From: Duganella lactea
GTDB lineage: Bacteria; Pseudomonadota; Gammaproteobacteria; Burkholderiales; Burkholderiaceae_D
Direction of reading: 5' to 3'
Length of the DNA stretch: 64,000 bases
Assembly: GCF_009857505.1 (NCBI RefSeq)
Contig: NZ_WWCP01000005.1
Location: 1 to 64,000, forward strand
Shown here: positions 38,631 to 47,306 of the stretch, piece by piece
How positions within the stretch are numbered: position 1 is the first letter of the stretch
How the letters are laid out: each line of letters starts with the position of its first letter
The notes under the pieces: model-generated
Seen by the model: only the letters and a program-made list of their open reading frames with translations
What the model was told of the DNA's origin: nothing
Database searches by the model: none
Made by a program: the position numbers and the translations under genes

Positions 38631-40574
38631 ATGGGTCGAATTATCGGTATCGATTTGGGAACCACCAACTCCTGCGTTTCCGTCATGGAAAACGGCCAGC
38701 CTAAGGTCATCGAAAATGCCGAAGGTGCGCGCACGACGCCATCCATCATTGCTTACCAAGACGATGGTGAAATTCTGGTCGGCGCGCCGGCGAAACGCCA
38801 GGCGGTGACCAACCCAAAAAACACGCTGTTCGCGGTGAAGCGCCTGATCGGTCGTAAGTTCGACGAGAAGGAAGTGCAGAAGGACATAGCCCTGATGCCT
38901 TACACCATCACCAAAGCCGACAACGGCGACGCCTGGATCGGCGTGCGCGACAAGAAACTGGCGCCGCCGCAAATCTCGGCCGAAGTGCTGCGCAAGATGA
39001 AGAAAACCGCCGAAGACTACCTGGGTGAGGAAGTCACCGAGGCCGTCATTACCGTGCCGGCGTACTTCAACGACTCGCAGCGTCAGGCGACCAAGGACGC
39101 CGGCCGTATCGCCGGCCTGGACGTCAAGCGCATCATCAACGAACCAACCGCCGCCGCGCTGGCCTTCGGCCTGGACAAGACCGAAAAGGGCGACCGTAAG
39201 ATCGCCGTGTACGACTTGGGCGGTGGTACCTTCGACGTGTCGATCATTGAAATCGCCGACGTCGATGGCGAGAAGCAGTTCGAAGTGCTGTCGACCAACG
39301 GCGACACCTTCCTGGGCGGCGAAGACTTCGACCAGCGCGTGATCGATTACATCATCGAAGAGTTCAAAAAGGTCAACGGCCTGGATCTGAAAAAAGATCC
39401 GATCGCCCTGCAGCGCATCAAGGCCTCGGCCGAGCGCGCGAAGATCGAACTGTCGTCGTCGCAGCAGACCGAGATCAACGAGCCGTACATCGCCATGGCG
39501 AACGGCGCGCCGGTCCACCTGACGCTGAAAATGACCCGCGCCAAGCTGGAATCGCTGGTGGAAGAACTGATCATCGCCACCATCGAGCCATGCAAAACCG
39601 CGATCAAGGATGCCGGCGTTAAAGTATCGGACATCGACGACATCATCCTGGTCGGCGGTATGACCCGTATGCCGAAGGTGCAGGAAAAGGTCAAGGAATT
39701 CTTCGGCAAGGATCCACGTAAAGACGTGAATCCGGACGAAGCCGTGGCCGTCGGCGCCGCGATTCAAGGTTCGGTGCTGTCGGGCGAGCGCAAAGACTTG
39801 CTGCTGCTGGACGTGACCCCGCTGTCGCTGGGTATCGAAACCCTGGGTGGCGTGATGACCAAGATGATTCACAAGAACACCACGATTCCGACCAAGTTCT
39901 CGCAAGTGTTCTCGACCGCCGACGACAACCAGCCCGCAGTGACCATCAAGGTCTACCAGGGTGAGCGCGAAATCGCCGCCGGCAACAAAGGCCTGGGCGA
40001 GTTCAATCTGGAAGGCATCCCGCCAGCGGCACGCGGCACGCCACAGATCGAAGTGACCTTCGACATCGACGCCAACGGCATTCTGCACGTCGGCGCGAAA
40101 GACAAGGCCACCGGCAAAGAGAACAAGATCACGATCAAGGCCAACTCCGGCCTGACCGAAGCGGAAATCCAGAAAATGGTGAAGGACGCCGAAGTCAACG
40201 CCGAGGAAGACAAGAAAGTGAAGGAACTGGCCGAGTCGCGCAACCAGGCCGACGCGCTGGTGCACTCGACCCGCAAGTCGCTGACCGAATACGGCGACAA
40301 GCTGGACGGCGGCGAGAAAGAGAAGATCGAAGCGGCGATCAGCGACCTGGAAGCCTCGATCAAGTCGGGCGACAAGGCCGAGATCGACGCCAAGGTGGCC
40401 GCGCTGTCGAGCGCTTCGCAGAAACTGGGCGAGAAGATGTACGCTGACATGCAGGCACAGCAAGCCGCTGGCGGCGCCGAAGCCGGCGCGCAGCCTGGCG
40501 CCGGCGCCGAGCAGGCCAAGCCGCAGGACGACGTGGTTGACGCTGACTTCAAGGAAGTCAAAGACAGCAAGTAA
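38631..40574 (+). CDS. dnaK: Chaperone DnaK (Hsp70)
   Basis: A 647-residue Hsp70. The ATPase domain starts with [33 protein letters not shown] and [13 protein letters not shown] are phosphate-binding motifs. The substrate domain starts near residue 390 ([19 protein letters not shown]), and the C-terminal lid ends in a Gly/Ala-rich tail with EVKDSK. It folds and protects proteins with GrpE and DnaJ. Length is normal. Confidence 0.99.
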   Translation: MGRIIGIDLGTTNSCVSVMENGQPKVIENAEGARTTPSIIAYQDDGEILVGAPAKRQAVTNPKNTLFAVKRLIGRKFDEKEVQKDIALMPYTITKADNGDAWIGVRDKKLAPPQISAEVLRKMKKTAEDYLGEEVTEAVITVPAYFNDSQRQATKDAGRIAGLDVKRIINEPTAAALAFGLDKTEKGDRKIAVYDLGGGTFDVSIIEIADVDGEKQFEVLSTNGDTFLGGEDFDQRVIDYIIEEFKKVNGLDLKKDPIALQRIKASAERAKIELSSSQQTEINEPYIAMANGAPVHLTLKMTRAKLESLVEELIIATIEPCKTAIKDAGVKVSDIDDIILVGGMTRMPKVQEKVKEFFGKDPRKDVNPDEAVAVGAAIQGSVLSGERKDLLLLDVTPLSLGIETLGGVMTKMIHKNTTIPTKFSQVFSTADDNQPAVTIKVYQGEREIAAGNKGLGEFNLEGIPPAARGTPQIEVTFDIDANGILHVGAKDKATGKENKITIKANSGLTEAEIQKMVKDAEVNAEEDKKVKELAESRNQADALVHSTRKSLTEYGDKLDGGEKEKIEAAISDLEASIKSGDKAEIDAKVAALSSASQKLGEKMYADMQAQQAAGGAEAGAQPGAGAEQAKPQDDVVDADFKEVKDSK

Positions 40575-40578
40575 TCCC

Positions 40579-40605
40579 CGTCATTCCCGCTTGCGCGGGA
40601 ACGAC
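40579..40605. repeat. REP-like dispersed palindrome
   Basis: CGTCATTCCCGC followed by GCGGGAACGAC forms a stem with a 4-nt TTGC loop just after the dnaK stop. Units of the GTCATTCCCGC type are widespread extragenic palindromes in bacterial genomes. No other full copy was noticed in this window. Confidence 0.5.
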
Positions 40606-40609
40606 CGAC

Positions 40610-40646
40610 GCCGAGTCGTGTGGCAACGCCGCCGGCTCGGCTTTTT
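40610..40646 (+). terminator. Intrinsic terminator between dnaK and dnaJ
   Basis: GCCGAG (40610-40615) pairs with CTCGGC (40636-40641), followed by five T residues. It would lower dnaJ transcription relative to dnaK, matching the known need for less DnaJ. Confidence 0.6.
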
Positions 40647-40686
40647 CGCATAAATCAGTACAGAAACTAAGCAGGGTTCCGACACT

Positions 40687-41811
40687 ATGGCAAAGCGTGA
40701 TTTCTATGAAGTACTCGGTGTCGCCAAGGGCGCCACTGAAGACGAGATCAAGAAGGCCTATCGCAAACTGGCGATGAAGTACCACCCGGACCGCAATCCG
40801 GATAGCAAGGACGCGGAAGAAAAATTCAAGGAAGTCAAAGAAGCCTACGAGATGCTGACCAATCCGGAGAAGCGCGAGGCCTATGACCGTTACGGCCACG
40901 CCGGCGTCGACCCGAACATGGGTGGCGGCGGTGGCTTCGGTGGCGCGGGCGGCTTCGGCGACGCCTTCGGTGACATCTTCGGCGATATCTTCGGCGGCGG
41001 CCGCGGCCGCAGTCAGGGCCCGCAGGTATACCGCGGCGCCGATCTGCGTTACAACCTGGAAATCACGCTGGAACAGGCGGCGCACGGCTTCGACACCACC
41101 ATCCGCGTGCCGTCGTGGGACAAGTGCGACACCTGCCACGGTTCCGGCGCCAAGCCGGGCACCTCGCCAGTCACCTGCTCGACCTGCGCCGGTCACGGCC
41201 AGGTGCGCATGCAGCAGGGCTTCTTCAGCATCCAGCAGACCTGCCCGAAATGCCACGGCACCGGCAAGATCATCCCCGAGCCGTGCGCCGCGTGCGCCGG
41301 CCAGGGCCGCATCAAGCGCAACAAGACGCTGGAAGTGAAGATCCCGGTCGGCATCGACAACGGCATGCGTATCCGCTCGTCGGGCAACGGCGAGCCGGGC
41401 ACGAACGGCGGACCGGCCGGCGACCTGTATGTGGAAATCCACATCAAGGCGCACCCGGTGTTCCAGCGCGAAGGCGACGACCTGCATTGCGAAATGCCGA
41501 TTTCGTTCGCCAAAGCGGCGTTGGGTGGCGAAATCGAGGTGCCGACATTGTCTGGTAAAGTAGCGTTCACGATTCCCGAAGGCACCCAGTCGGGCAAGAC
41601 CTTCCGCCTCAAAGGCAAGGGCATCAAGGGCGTGCGCTCCGGCTTCGCCGGCGACCTGTTCTGCCACGTGGCGGTCGAAACGCCGGTCAAGCTGACCGAG
41701 AAGCAGAAAGATCTGCTGCGGGAGTTCGAGAAATCGACCACCGAGGGCGGCAACAAGCACAGCCCGCAAACGAAAACCTGGCGCGACAAGGTGAAGGACT
41801 TCTTCGAGTAA
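40687..41811 (+). CDS. dnaJ: Chaperone DnaJ
   Basis: A 374-residue Hsp40. The J domain carries HPDRN (about residue 33-37), followed by a Gly/Phe-rich linker. Four zinc-binding CxxCxGxG repeats are present: [24 protein letters not shown] and CAACAGQG. The C-terminal substrate domains are complete. It stimulates DnaK ATPase and delivers clients. It lies 112 nt after dnaK, behind a terminator. Confidence 0.98.
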   Translation: MAKRDFYEVLGVAKGATEDEIKKAYRKLAMKYHPDRNPDSKDAEEKFKEVKEAYEMLTNPEKREAYDRYGHAGVDPNMGGGGGFGGAGGFGDAFGDIFGDIFGGGRGRSQGPQVYRGADLRYNLEITLEQAAHGFDTTIRVPSWDKCDTCHGSGAKPGTSPVTCSTCAGHGQVRMQQGFFSIQQTCPKCHGTGKIIPEPCAACAGQGRIKRNKTLEVKIPVGIDNGMRIRSSGNGEPGTNGGPAGDLYVEIHIKAHPVFQREGDDLHCEMPISFAKAALGGEIEVPTLSGKVAFTIPEGTQSGKTFRLKGKGIKGVRSGFAGDLFCHVAVETPVKLTEKQKDLLREFEKSTTEGGNKHSPQTKTWRDKVKDFFE

Positions 41812-41841
41812 CCTCGCTGTCACGCTGAATTGGTAGTATCA

Positions 41842-41886
41842 AGACCGCCGCGCTGCCTTGTTTTGAGGCAGACCGGCGGTCTGTTT
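41842..41886 (+). terminator. Terminator of dnaJ
   Basis: AGACCGCCG (41842-41850) pairs with CGGCGGTCT (41874-41882), with an inner CTGCCT/AGGCAG stem. GTTTA follows, a short T-tract. The hairpin ends 18 nt before the carbonic anhydrase start, so its 3' side lies close to that gene's ribosome-binding site. Confidence 0.6.
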
Positions 41887-41904
41887 ATGTACGAGAGGAA
41901 GATC

Positions 41905-42576
41905 ATGGAAAGTCTGAAAAGCAGTGTCTCGCCGCTGCGCAATCTGCTGGAGAACAACCGCAAATGGGCGGCGTCGGAAGTCGAGCGCGATCCCGAATTC
42001 TTCCAGCGGCTGGCCAACCAGGCGGCGCCGGAATACCTGTGGATCGGTTGTTCCGACAGCCGCGTACCGGCGAATGAACTGTTGGGCCTGGCGCCTGGTG
42101 ATGTGTTCGTTCACCGCAATATCGCCAACGTGGTGGTTCATACGGACCTGAACTGCCTGTCGGTGCTGCAGTTCGCGATCGAGGTGCTGAAGGTGAAGCA
42201 CGTGATCATCGTCGGCCACTATGGCTGCAAGGGCGTGCACGCCGCCATGACCGGCACCCGCGTCGGCCTGGTCGACAACTGGCTGCGCCACGTCACCGAC
42301 GTGTACCAGAAGCATGAACGCTACATGGGCACCGTGCTCAACGAGCAGAAGCGCTCCGAGCGTCTGGTCGAGCTGAACGTGGTGGAGCAGGTGTCGAACG
42401 TGGTGCAGACCACCATCGTGCAGGACGCCTGGGACCGTGGCCAGGACGTGACCGTGCACGGCTGGGTCTACGGCATCAACGACGGCAAGTTGCAGGACAT
42501 GGGCATCGCCGTCAGCGCCCGCGACCAGCTGGCGCTGGCGGTACAGCAGCGCCTGGCGAAGTACGAAGCGGCGTAA
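41905..42576 (+). CDS. can: Beta-class carbonic anhydrase
   Basis: A 223-residue zinc enzyme interconverting CO2 and bicarbonate. The Cys49-Asp51-Arg53 triad is in IGCSDSR, and HYGCKG supplies the His and second Cys zinc ligands. LAPGDVFVHRNIANVV is the conserved dimer segment. The start at 41905 is chosen because GAGAGGAAG precedes it by 5 nt; upstream ATGs at 41830 and 41887 are less well placed. It lies between dnaJ and the nitrate genes and is probably a separate unit. Confidence 0.93.
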   Translation: MESLKSSVSPLRNLLENNRKWAASEVERDPEFFQRLANQAAPEYLWIGCSDSRVPANELLGLAPGDVFVHRNIANVVVHTDLNCLSVLQFAIEVLKVKHVIIVGHYGCKGVHAAMTGTRVGLVDNWLRHVTDVYQKHERYMGTVLNEQKRSERLVELNVVEQVSNVVQTTIVQDAWDRGQDVTVHGWVYGINDGKLQDMGIAVSARDQLALAVQQRLAKYEAA

Positions 42577-42608
42577 TTCGCCGTGGGCAGATTCGGGCAG
42601 GGGGCTGG

Positions 42609-42626
42609 CAGAACCAGACGGTTCTG
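42609..42626. promoter_or_regulatory. Inverted repeat before nasT
   Basis: CAGAACC-AGAC-GGTTCTG is a perfect 7-bp inverted repeat 16 nt upstream of the nasT start. A -10-like TAGAAT follows at 42630-42635. It may be an operator over the nasT promoter or a hairpin at the end of the carbonic anhydrase message; no T-run is present. Confidence 0.35.
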
Positions 42627-42641
42627 GCATAGAATCTGCGC

Positions 42642-43283
42642 ATGACCATCAAAACCAAGCCGGCCATGCCCAATTTGCGTATCGTCGTCGTCAATACCGT
42701 CGTCCATGACGAGGGTGACGAAGCGTTGCAGGCGCAGGCCGAGCGCGCGCGGGTGCTGCGGATTGGCTTGCTGGCGGCCGGCTACGACATCATCGCCTCG
42801 CTGCCGCCGGATATGTACCTGCCCGATCGCATCGCCCAACTGCAGCCCGACATGATCATCGTCGATGCGGAATCGGACGCGCGCGACGTGCTGGAGCATG
42901 TGGTCATCGCCACCCGCGACGAGCGCCGCCCCATCGTCATGTTCACCGAAGACCAGGACCCAGACAGTATGGAGGCGGCGGTGGAAGCCGGCGTGTCGGC
43001 CTACGTGGTGGCCGGGCTGCAAGGCGAGCGCATCAAGCCGGTGCTGCAGGTGGCGCTGGCGCAGTTCAAGCGCGAGCAGAAGCTGCTGGACGAACTGTCC
43101 GACACCAAGAGCAAGTTGGCCGAGCGCAAGGTAATCGAGCGCGCCAAGGGCCTGCTGATGGAGCGCCAGCGCTTCACCGAGGAGCAGGCCTACCAGAAGC
43201 TGCGCTCCATGGCCATGAGCAAAAACCTCAAACTGTCCGAAGTGGCCCAGCGCATCCTCGACGTGGAAGACCTGTTGGGCTAA
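42642..43283 (+). CDS. nasT: NasT-type ANTAR antiterminator response regulator
   Basis: A 213-residue two-domain protein. The N-terminal receiver-like domain (about 10-140) has the acceptor Asp in MIIVDAESDARD. The C-terminal ANTAR domain (about 150-210; KSKLAERKVIERAKGLLMERQRFTEEQAYQKLRSMAM) binds RNA. NasT proteins bind dual-hairpin leaders of nitrate genes and prevent termination when nitrate is present, usually released by the NrtA-like sensor NasS. No NasS-like cytoplasmic protein is encoded next to it. Two matching leaders are downstream, at 43396 and 49165. Confidence 0.93.
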   Translation: MTIKTKPAMPNLRIVVVNTVVHDEGDEALQAQAERARVLRIGLLAAGYDIIASLPPDMYLPDRIAQLQPDMIIVDAESDARDVLEHVVIATRDERRPIVMFTEDQDPDSMEAAVEAGVSAYVVAGLQGERIKPVLQVALAQFKREQKLLDELSDTKSKLAERKVIERAKGLLMERQRFTEEQAYQKLRSMAMSKNLKLSEVAQRILDVEDLLG

Positions 43284-43301
43284 AAACGCCCCCCAAAATG
43301 A

Positions 43302-43331
43302 TGCACCGCGCAATCGCGGTGCATTTTTTTT
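43302..43331 (+). terminator. Terminator of nasT
   Basis: TGCACCGCG (43302-43310) and CGCGGTGCA (43315-43323) form a perfect 9-bp stem with a CAAT loop followed by eight T residues. It separates nasT from the sigma-54 promoter 35 nt downstream. Confidence 0.9.
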
Positions 43332-43365
43332 GCGCAAAACCGGCTGTTCCCCTCTGTAAACAATC

Positions 43366-43380
43366 TGGCACGGACATTGC
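43366..43380 (+). promoter_or_regulatory. Sigma-54 promoter of the nitrate ABC operon
   Basis: TGGCACGGACATTGC matches the RpoN consensus TGGCACG-N4-TTGC, with GG and GC elements separated by the required 10 bases. Transcription should start near 43392 and run into the hairpin leader before nrtA. Nitrogen-limitation control through NtrC is expected. Confidence 0.85.
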
Positions 43381-43395
43381 ATAGCTTATTGGTAA

Positions 43396-43438
43396 GCGCA
43401 ATGCTGCGCACGATGCGCCCTGCCAACGGCGGCAAGGC
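43396..43438 (+). promoter_or_regulatory. ANTAR dual-hairpin RNA motif, leader 1
   Basis: Hairpin P1 is GCGC-AATGCT-GCGC (43396-43409). Hairpin P2 is TGCC-AACGGC-GGCA (43421-43434), extended by GCC/GGC beyond one mismatch (43417-43438). Both loops have six nucleotides with A at position 1 and G at position 4, the known recognition pattern of ANTAR proteins. An intrinsic terminator follows at 43453, so NasT binding should allow transcription of nrtA. Confidence 0.75.
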
Positions 43439-43452
43439 ACACCAGACAATGA

Positions 43453-43498
43453 CGTCTACCACATCATGAATTCGTTCGTGAGGGTAGGCGTTTTTTTT
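43453..43498 (+). terminator. Leader terminator before nrtA
   Basis: CGTCTACC (43453-43460) pairs with GGTAGGCG (43483-43490) through one G-T wobble, with an inner TCATGAA/TTCGTGA stem closed by a stable TTCG tetraloop. Eight T residues follow. It stands 37 nt before nrtA, downstream of the ANTAR hairpins; its arms do not overlap P2. Confidence 0.85.
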
Positions 43499-43535
43499 GG
43501 CCCATAGTTATTGACGACTACCAGAAGGGATAGCC

Positions 43536-44795
43536 ATGAAAAACGAAGAACACCCAGTCAACGAGGTTGATGTCACACGCAGAAAAATGATTCATGGTGC
43601 AGGGCTGGTAGCGGGAGGAAGCATGTTGGGATTGGCGACGGGTGGTGTGTGGGCGGCGGGTTCGGACAAGCCGGAGAAAGAAGAAGTGAAGATCGGCTTC
43701 ATTCCGCTGACCGACTGCGCTTCCGTGGTCATGGCCTCGGTGCTGGGCTTCGACAAGAAATACGGCGTTAAATTCGTGTTGAGCAAAGAGGCCTCCTGGG
43801 CCGGCGTGCGCGACAAGCTGGCCAACGGCGATCTGGATGCGGCCCATGTGCTGTATGGCCTGCTGTACGGCGTACAGATGGGCATCGGCGGCCAGAAGAA
43901 GGACATGGCGGTGCTGATGAGCCTTAACAACAACGGCCAGGCGATCACGCTGTCGAAAAAAATCGCCGATAAGGGCGCCGTTGATGGCGCCTCGCTGGCA
44001 AAGCTGATGAAGACCGACAAGCGCGACTACACCTTCGCGCAGACCTTCCCGACCGGCACCCACGCCATGTGGCTGTACTACTGGCTGGCCGCCAACGGCA
44101 TCAATCCAATGAAGGACGCTAAGGTCATCACCGTGCCGCCGCCGCAGATGGTGGCCAATATGCGTGTCGGCAACATGGACGGCTTCTGCGTGGGCGAGCC
44201 TTGGGGGCACCGCGCCATCATGGACGGCGTGGGCATCACCGCCACCACCACGCAGGACATCTGGAAGGATCACCCGGAGAAGGTGCTGGGCTCCACGCTG
44301 GAATTCGCCAAGAAGAATCCCAACACCTGCCGCGCGATGATGGCGGCGATTCTGGAGGCGAGCAAATGGATCGACGCCTCGCTGGCCAACAAGAACAAGA
44401 TGGCCGAGGTCATCGCCGATAAATCCTACGTCAACACCAGCAAGGATGCGATCGACCAGCGCATCATGGGCCGCTACCAGAATGGCCTGGGCAAAACCTG
44501 GGACGACGCCAACCACATGAAGTTCTACAACGACGGCGCGGTCAACTTCCCGTACCTGTCGGACGGTATGTGGTTCATGACCCAGCATCGCCGCTGGGGG
44601 CTGCTGAAGGACGATCCGGACTATCTGGCCGTGGCCACCGCCGTCAATCAGATCGACTTGTACAAGGACGCGGCCACCATGACCAAAACCCCTGTACCCA
44701 AGAGCCCTCTGCGTACTTCGAAACTGATGGATGGTTCGGTGTGGGACGGCAAGAACCCGAAAGCGTTCGCCGCCTCGTTCAAGATCAAAGCCTGA
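43536..44795 (+). CDS. nrtA: Nitrate ABC transporter substrate-binding protein
   Basis: A 419-residue protein of the NrtA/CmpA family. The N-terminus has a twin-arginine signal (TRRKMIHGAGLVAGG), so it is exported folded to the periplasm. KIGFIPLTDCASVVMA opens the binding domain and FAQTFPTGTHAMWLYYWLAANGI is typical of nitrate binders. It captures nitrate/nitrite for the NrtB-NrtD transporter encoded next. It is controlled by sigma-54 and the ANTAR leader. Confidence 0.92.
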   Translation: MKNEEHPVNEVDVTRRKMIHGAGLVAGGSMLGLATGGVWAAGSDKPEKEEVKIGFIPLTDCASVVMASVLGFDKKYGVKFVLSKEASWAGVRDKLANGDLDAAHVLYGLLYGVQMGIGGQKKDMAVLMSLNNNGQAITLSKKIADKGAVDGASLAKLMKTDKRDYTFAQTFPTGTHAMWLYYWLAANGINPMKDAKVITVPPPQMVANMRVGNMDGFCVGEPWGHRAIMDGVGITATTTQDIWKDHPEKVLGSTLEFAKKNPNTCRAMMAAILEASKWIDASLANKNKMAEVIADKSYVNTSKDAIDQRIMGRYQNGLGKTWDDANHMKFYNDGAVNFPYLSDGMWFMTQHRRWGLLKDDPDYLAVATAVNQIDLYKDAATMTKTPVPKSPLRTSKLMDGSVWDGKNPKAFAASFKIKA

Positions 44796-44810
44796 TGACA
44801 GGAGGGTGCC

Positions 44811-45707
44811 ATGAACGCCATGTTAAAACCCGAGAGCGCCGAGCCGGTGGCCGTTGAGGCACAACCCGCGCCGGGCCGTCGTCCACGTCGTCCGCTTGCC
44901 GCCAACTCCACGGCGCGCGTGCGCCAGCAGGTCTCCGCCACCGTGATGAAGATCGTCGCGCCGCTGGTGGGCGCCGCCCTGCTGGTCGCCGTTTGGCAGC
45001 TGATCACCGTGAACAACGCGACCTTCCCAACGCCGGCCGCCACGCTGGCGGAAGCCATCAAGATGTTCTCCGATCCGTTCTACCGCAACAGCCCTAACGA
45101 CCAGGGCATCGGCTGGAACCTGCTGGCGTCCTTGCAGCGCGTGGGGATCGGCTTCGGTCTGGCCGCGCTGATCGGCATACCGCTCGGCTTCATGATCGGC
45201 CGCGTGCAGTTCATCGGCAGCATGTTCGGGCCGATTATCAGCCTGCTGAAACCCGTGTCGCCGCTGGCCTGGTTGCCGATTGGCCTGCTGGTATTCCAGT
45301 CGGCCAATCCGGCCGCGATCTGGTCGATCTTCATCTGCTCGATCTGGCCGATGATCATCAACACCGCCGTCGGTGTGCAGCGCGTGCCGCAGGATTACAT
45401 GAACGTGGCGCGCGTGCTCAATCTCTCCGAGTGGAAGGTGCTGACCAAGATCCTGCTGCCATCGGCGCTGCCCTACATTCTGACTGGCGTGCGCCTGTCG
45501 ATCGGCACCGCGTGGCTGGTGATCGTTGCGGCTGAAATGCTGACCGGCGGCGTCGGCATCGGCTTCTGGCTGTGGGACGAGTGGAACAACCTGAATGTCC
45601 CGCACATCATCATCGCCATCGTTTCGATCGGCGTGGTTGGTTTGCTGCTGGAGCAGGGGCTGATGGCGCTGGCTCGTGCGTTCACCTACGAACAAGTATC
45701 GAACTAA
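44811..45707 (+). CDS. nrtB: Nitrate ABC transporter permease
   Basis: A 298-residue inner-membrane protein with about six membrane helices after a Pro/Arg-rich cytoplasmic N-terminus. The permease loop that contacts the ATPase is in VPQDYMNVARVLNLSEWKVLTKILLPSALPYILTGVRL. It begins 15 nt after nrtA and is followed by the ATPase gene 10 nt downstream. Confidence 0.95.
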   Translation: MNAMLKPESAEPVAVEAQPAPGRRPRRPLAANSTARVRQQVSATVMKIVAPLVGAALLVAVWQLITVNNATFPTPAATLAEAIKMFSDPFYRNSPNDQGIGWNLLASLQRVGIGFGLAALIGIPLGFMIGRVQFIGSMFGPIISLLKPVSPLAWLPIGLLVFQSANPAAIWSIFICSIWPMIINTAVGVQRVPQDYMNVARVLNLSEWKVLTKILLPSALPYILTGVRLSIGTAWLVIVAAEMLTGGVGIGFWLWDEWNNLNVPHIIIAIVSIGVVGLLLEQGLMALARAFTYEQVSN

Positions 45708-45717
45708 GGAGCGGATC

Positions 45718-46524
45718 ATGGACGAATCCAAATTCATCGATATCGAAGGCGTGGAGATGGTGTTCCACACCAAGAAAGGTACGTTCCACGCGCTGCGTGA
45801 GATCGACCTGAAGGTCGCCAAGGGCGAATTCATCACGCTGATCGGCCACTCCGGTTGCGGCAAATCGACGTTGCTCAACCTGATCGCCGGCCTGTTGAAG
45901 CCCAGCGACGGCGTGCTGTTGTGCGCCAACCGCGAAATCGCCGGACCGTCGCCGGAGCGCTCGGTGGTGTTCCAGAACCACTCGCTGCTGCCGTGGCTCA
46001 CCTGCTACGAGAACATTCACCTCGGCGTCGAGCGCGTGTTCGGCAAGACCGAATCGAAAGCGCAGCTCAAGGAGCGCACCATGCAGGCGCTGTCGCTGGT
46101 GGGACTGACGGCGGCGGAAACCAAGCGGCCGAATGAAATCTCGGGTGGCATGAAGCAGCGTGTCGGCATCGCCCGCGCGCTGGCGATGGAGCCGAAAGTG
46201 CTGCTGATGGACGAACCCTTCGGCGCCCTGGACGCGCTGACCCGCGCCCACCTGCAGGACGAGCTGCTGAAGATCGTCGCCGCCACCAAGTCCACGGTGG
46301 TGATGGTTACGCACGATGTCGACGAGGCGGTGCTGCTGTCCGACCGCATCGTCATGATGACCAACGGCCCGGCCGCCACCATCGGCGAAATCGTCGATGT
46401 GGCGCTGGCGCGACCGCGCGACCGCGTGGCGCTGGCGTCCGATCCACGGTACATGGAATACCGCACCGCCGTGCTGGAATTCCTTTACCGGAAACAGGCG
46501 CATCCCGCGAAGGAAGCCGCCTGA
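45718..46524 (+). CDS. nrtD: Nitrate ABC transporter ATP-binding protein
   Basis: A 268-residue ATPase. Walker A is GHSGCGKST, the signature ISGGMKQRVGIARAL and Walker B LLMDEPFGALD are complete, and the switch His is in VTHDVDEAV. It lacks the C-terminal NrtA-like domain of NrtC, so it is the simple NrtD/NasD type. ATG 45718 follows a GGAG site; its TGA overlaps the ATG of the next gene (TGATG). Confidence 0.94.
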   Translation: MDESKFIDIEGVEMVFHTKKGTFHALREIDLKVAKGEFITLIGHSGCGKSTLLNLIAGLLKPSDGVLLCANREIAGPSPERSVVFQNHSLLPWLTCYENIHLGVERVFGKTESKAQLKERTMQALSLVGLTAAETKRPNEISGGMKQRVGIARALAMEPKVLLMDEPFGALDALTRAHLQDELLKIVAATKSTVVMVTHDVDEAVLLSDRIVMMTNGPAATIGEIVDVALARPRDRVALASDPRYMEYRTAVLEFLYRKQAHPAKEAA

Positions 46525-47192
46525 TGGACATGTCGACCGCCGGACTTGCCCCTGCCGCCGCCAGCAAGCCGCTGTCCGGCGAAGTATTCAGCGCACTGAT
46601 AAATCTATCGGGCCGGCGCCGCTTCACGTCGCAGCGCATCGTGCTGTACGCGCTGCTGGCGTCGCAGGGGCAGGACGGCGGCGCGGCGACGGCGCAGGAA
46701 GCGCTGTCGCTGTTCCGGGGCGCGCACAAGTCGCTGCTCAGCGAAGCGGACGGCTTGCCGGGTGTGTTCTGCCCGGAGCTGCGCGAAGCCTACTTCGGCA
46801 AGCTGGAAGGCGACAAGCAGATCGTCGCCTTCGCCGATCTGGGCGAGCGCACGTTGAGCGCGATCGCCCAGGACTCGCCGCAAGCAGCCGGGCTGCTGGC
46901 GGAGCTGGTGCGCATCACCACGCCGGTGCTGGCCATCCTGAACACCATCACCAGCATTTACGAGGAACAGGCCAAGCGCAACGCGCGGCTGATGCGCAAG
47001 CAACTGCGCGGCGTGATCACGGACATCGAGACCATCAACCGCCAGGCGCGCATGGTGGCCTTCAACGCCCGCATCGTCGCCGCCCGCGCCGGGCAGGCCG
47101 GCAAGGAATTCTCGGTGGTGGCCGGCGTGCTGTCCAACATCTCCGGCGAGATCGATGAAATGGTGGCCGCCGCGCTGTCCGCGGCGGGCTAG
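46524..47192 (+). CDS. Small soluble MCP-like protein in the nitrate operon
   Basis: A 222-residue protein without membrane segment or signal sequence. Residues about 160-212 (DIETINRQARMVAFNARIVAARAGQAGKEFSVVAGVLSNIS) match the hairpin tip of methyl-accepting chemotaxis protein signalling domains, but the protein is far shorter than a normal receptor and has no HAMP domain. The N-terminal ~150 residues are helical and unidentified. Its start overlaps the nrtD stop, so it is expressed with the nitrate transporter. It may link nitrate uptake to a CheA-type pathway or act as a sensor partner of NasT; both are inference. Confidence 0.65.
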   Translation: MDMSTAGLAPAAASKPLSGEVFSALINLSGRRRFTSQRIVLYALLASQGQDGGAATAQEALSLFRGAHKSLLSEADGLPGVFCPELREAYFGKLEGDKQIVAFADLGERTLSAIAQDSPQAAGLLAELVRITTPVLAILNTITSIYEEQAKRNARLMRKQLRGVITDIETINRQARMVAFNARIVAARAGQAGKEFSVVAGVLSNISGEIDEMVAAALSAAG

Positions 47193-47306
47193 GTACACGG
47201 GGGAGATCGTCTTTCAAGGATGTCAAACCGCCATTCGTCTCATGTATGCTGTGAAGTTGCCGCGCATGCCGTAGTCTTTGCATGTGCTCAACGAACTGCC
47301 TCTGAC

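Noticed and set aside
38616..40463. Long antisense frame over dnaK
   Set aside because: A known artefact of dnaK codon usage; no domain similarity seen and dnaK is certain.
43302..43323. TGCACC/GGTGCA palindrome as an NtrC site for the nrtA promoter
   Set aside because: Spacing between half-sites is 10 instead of 5 bases, and a perfect stem followed by eight T residues is better explained as the nasT terminator.
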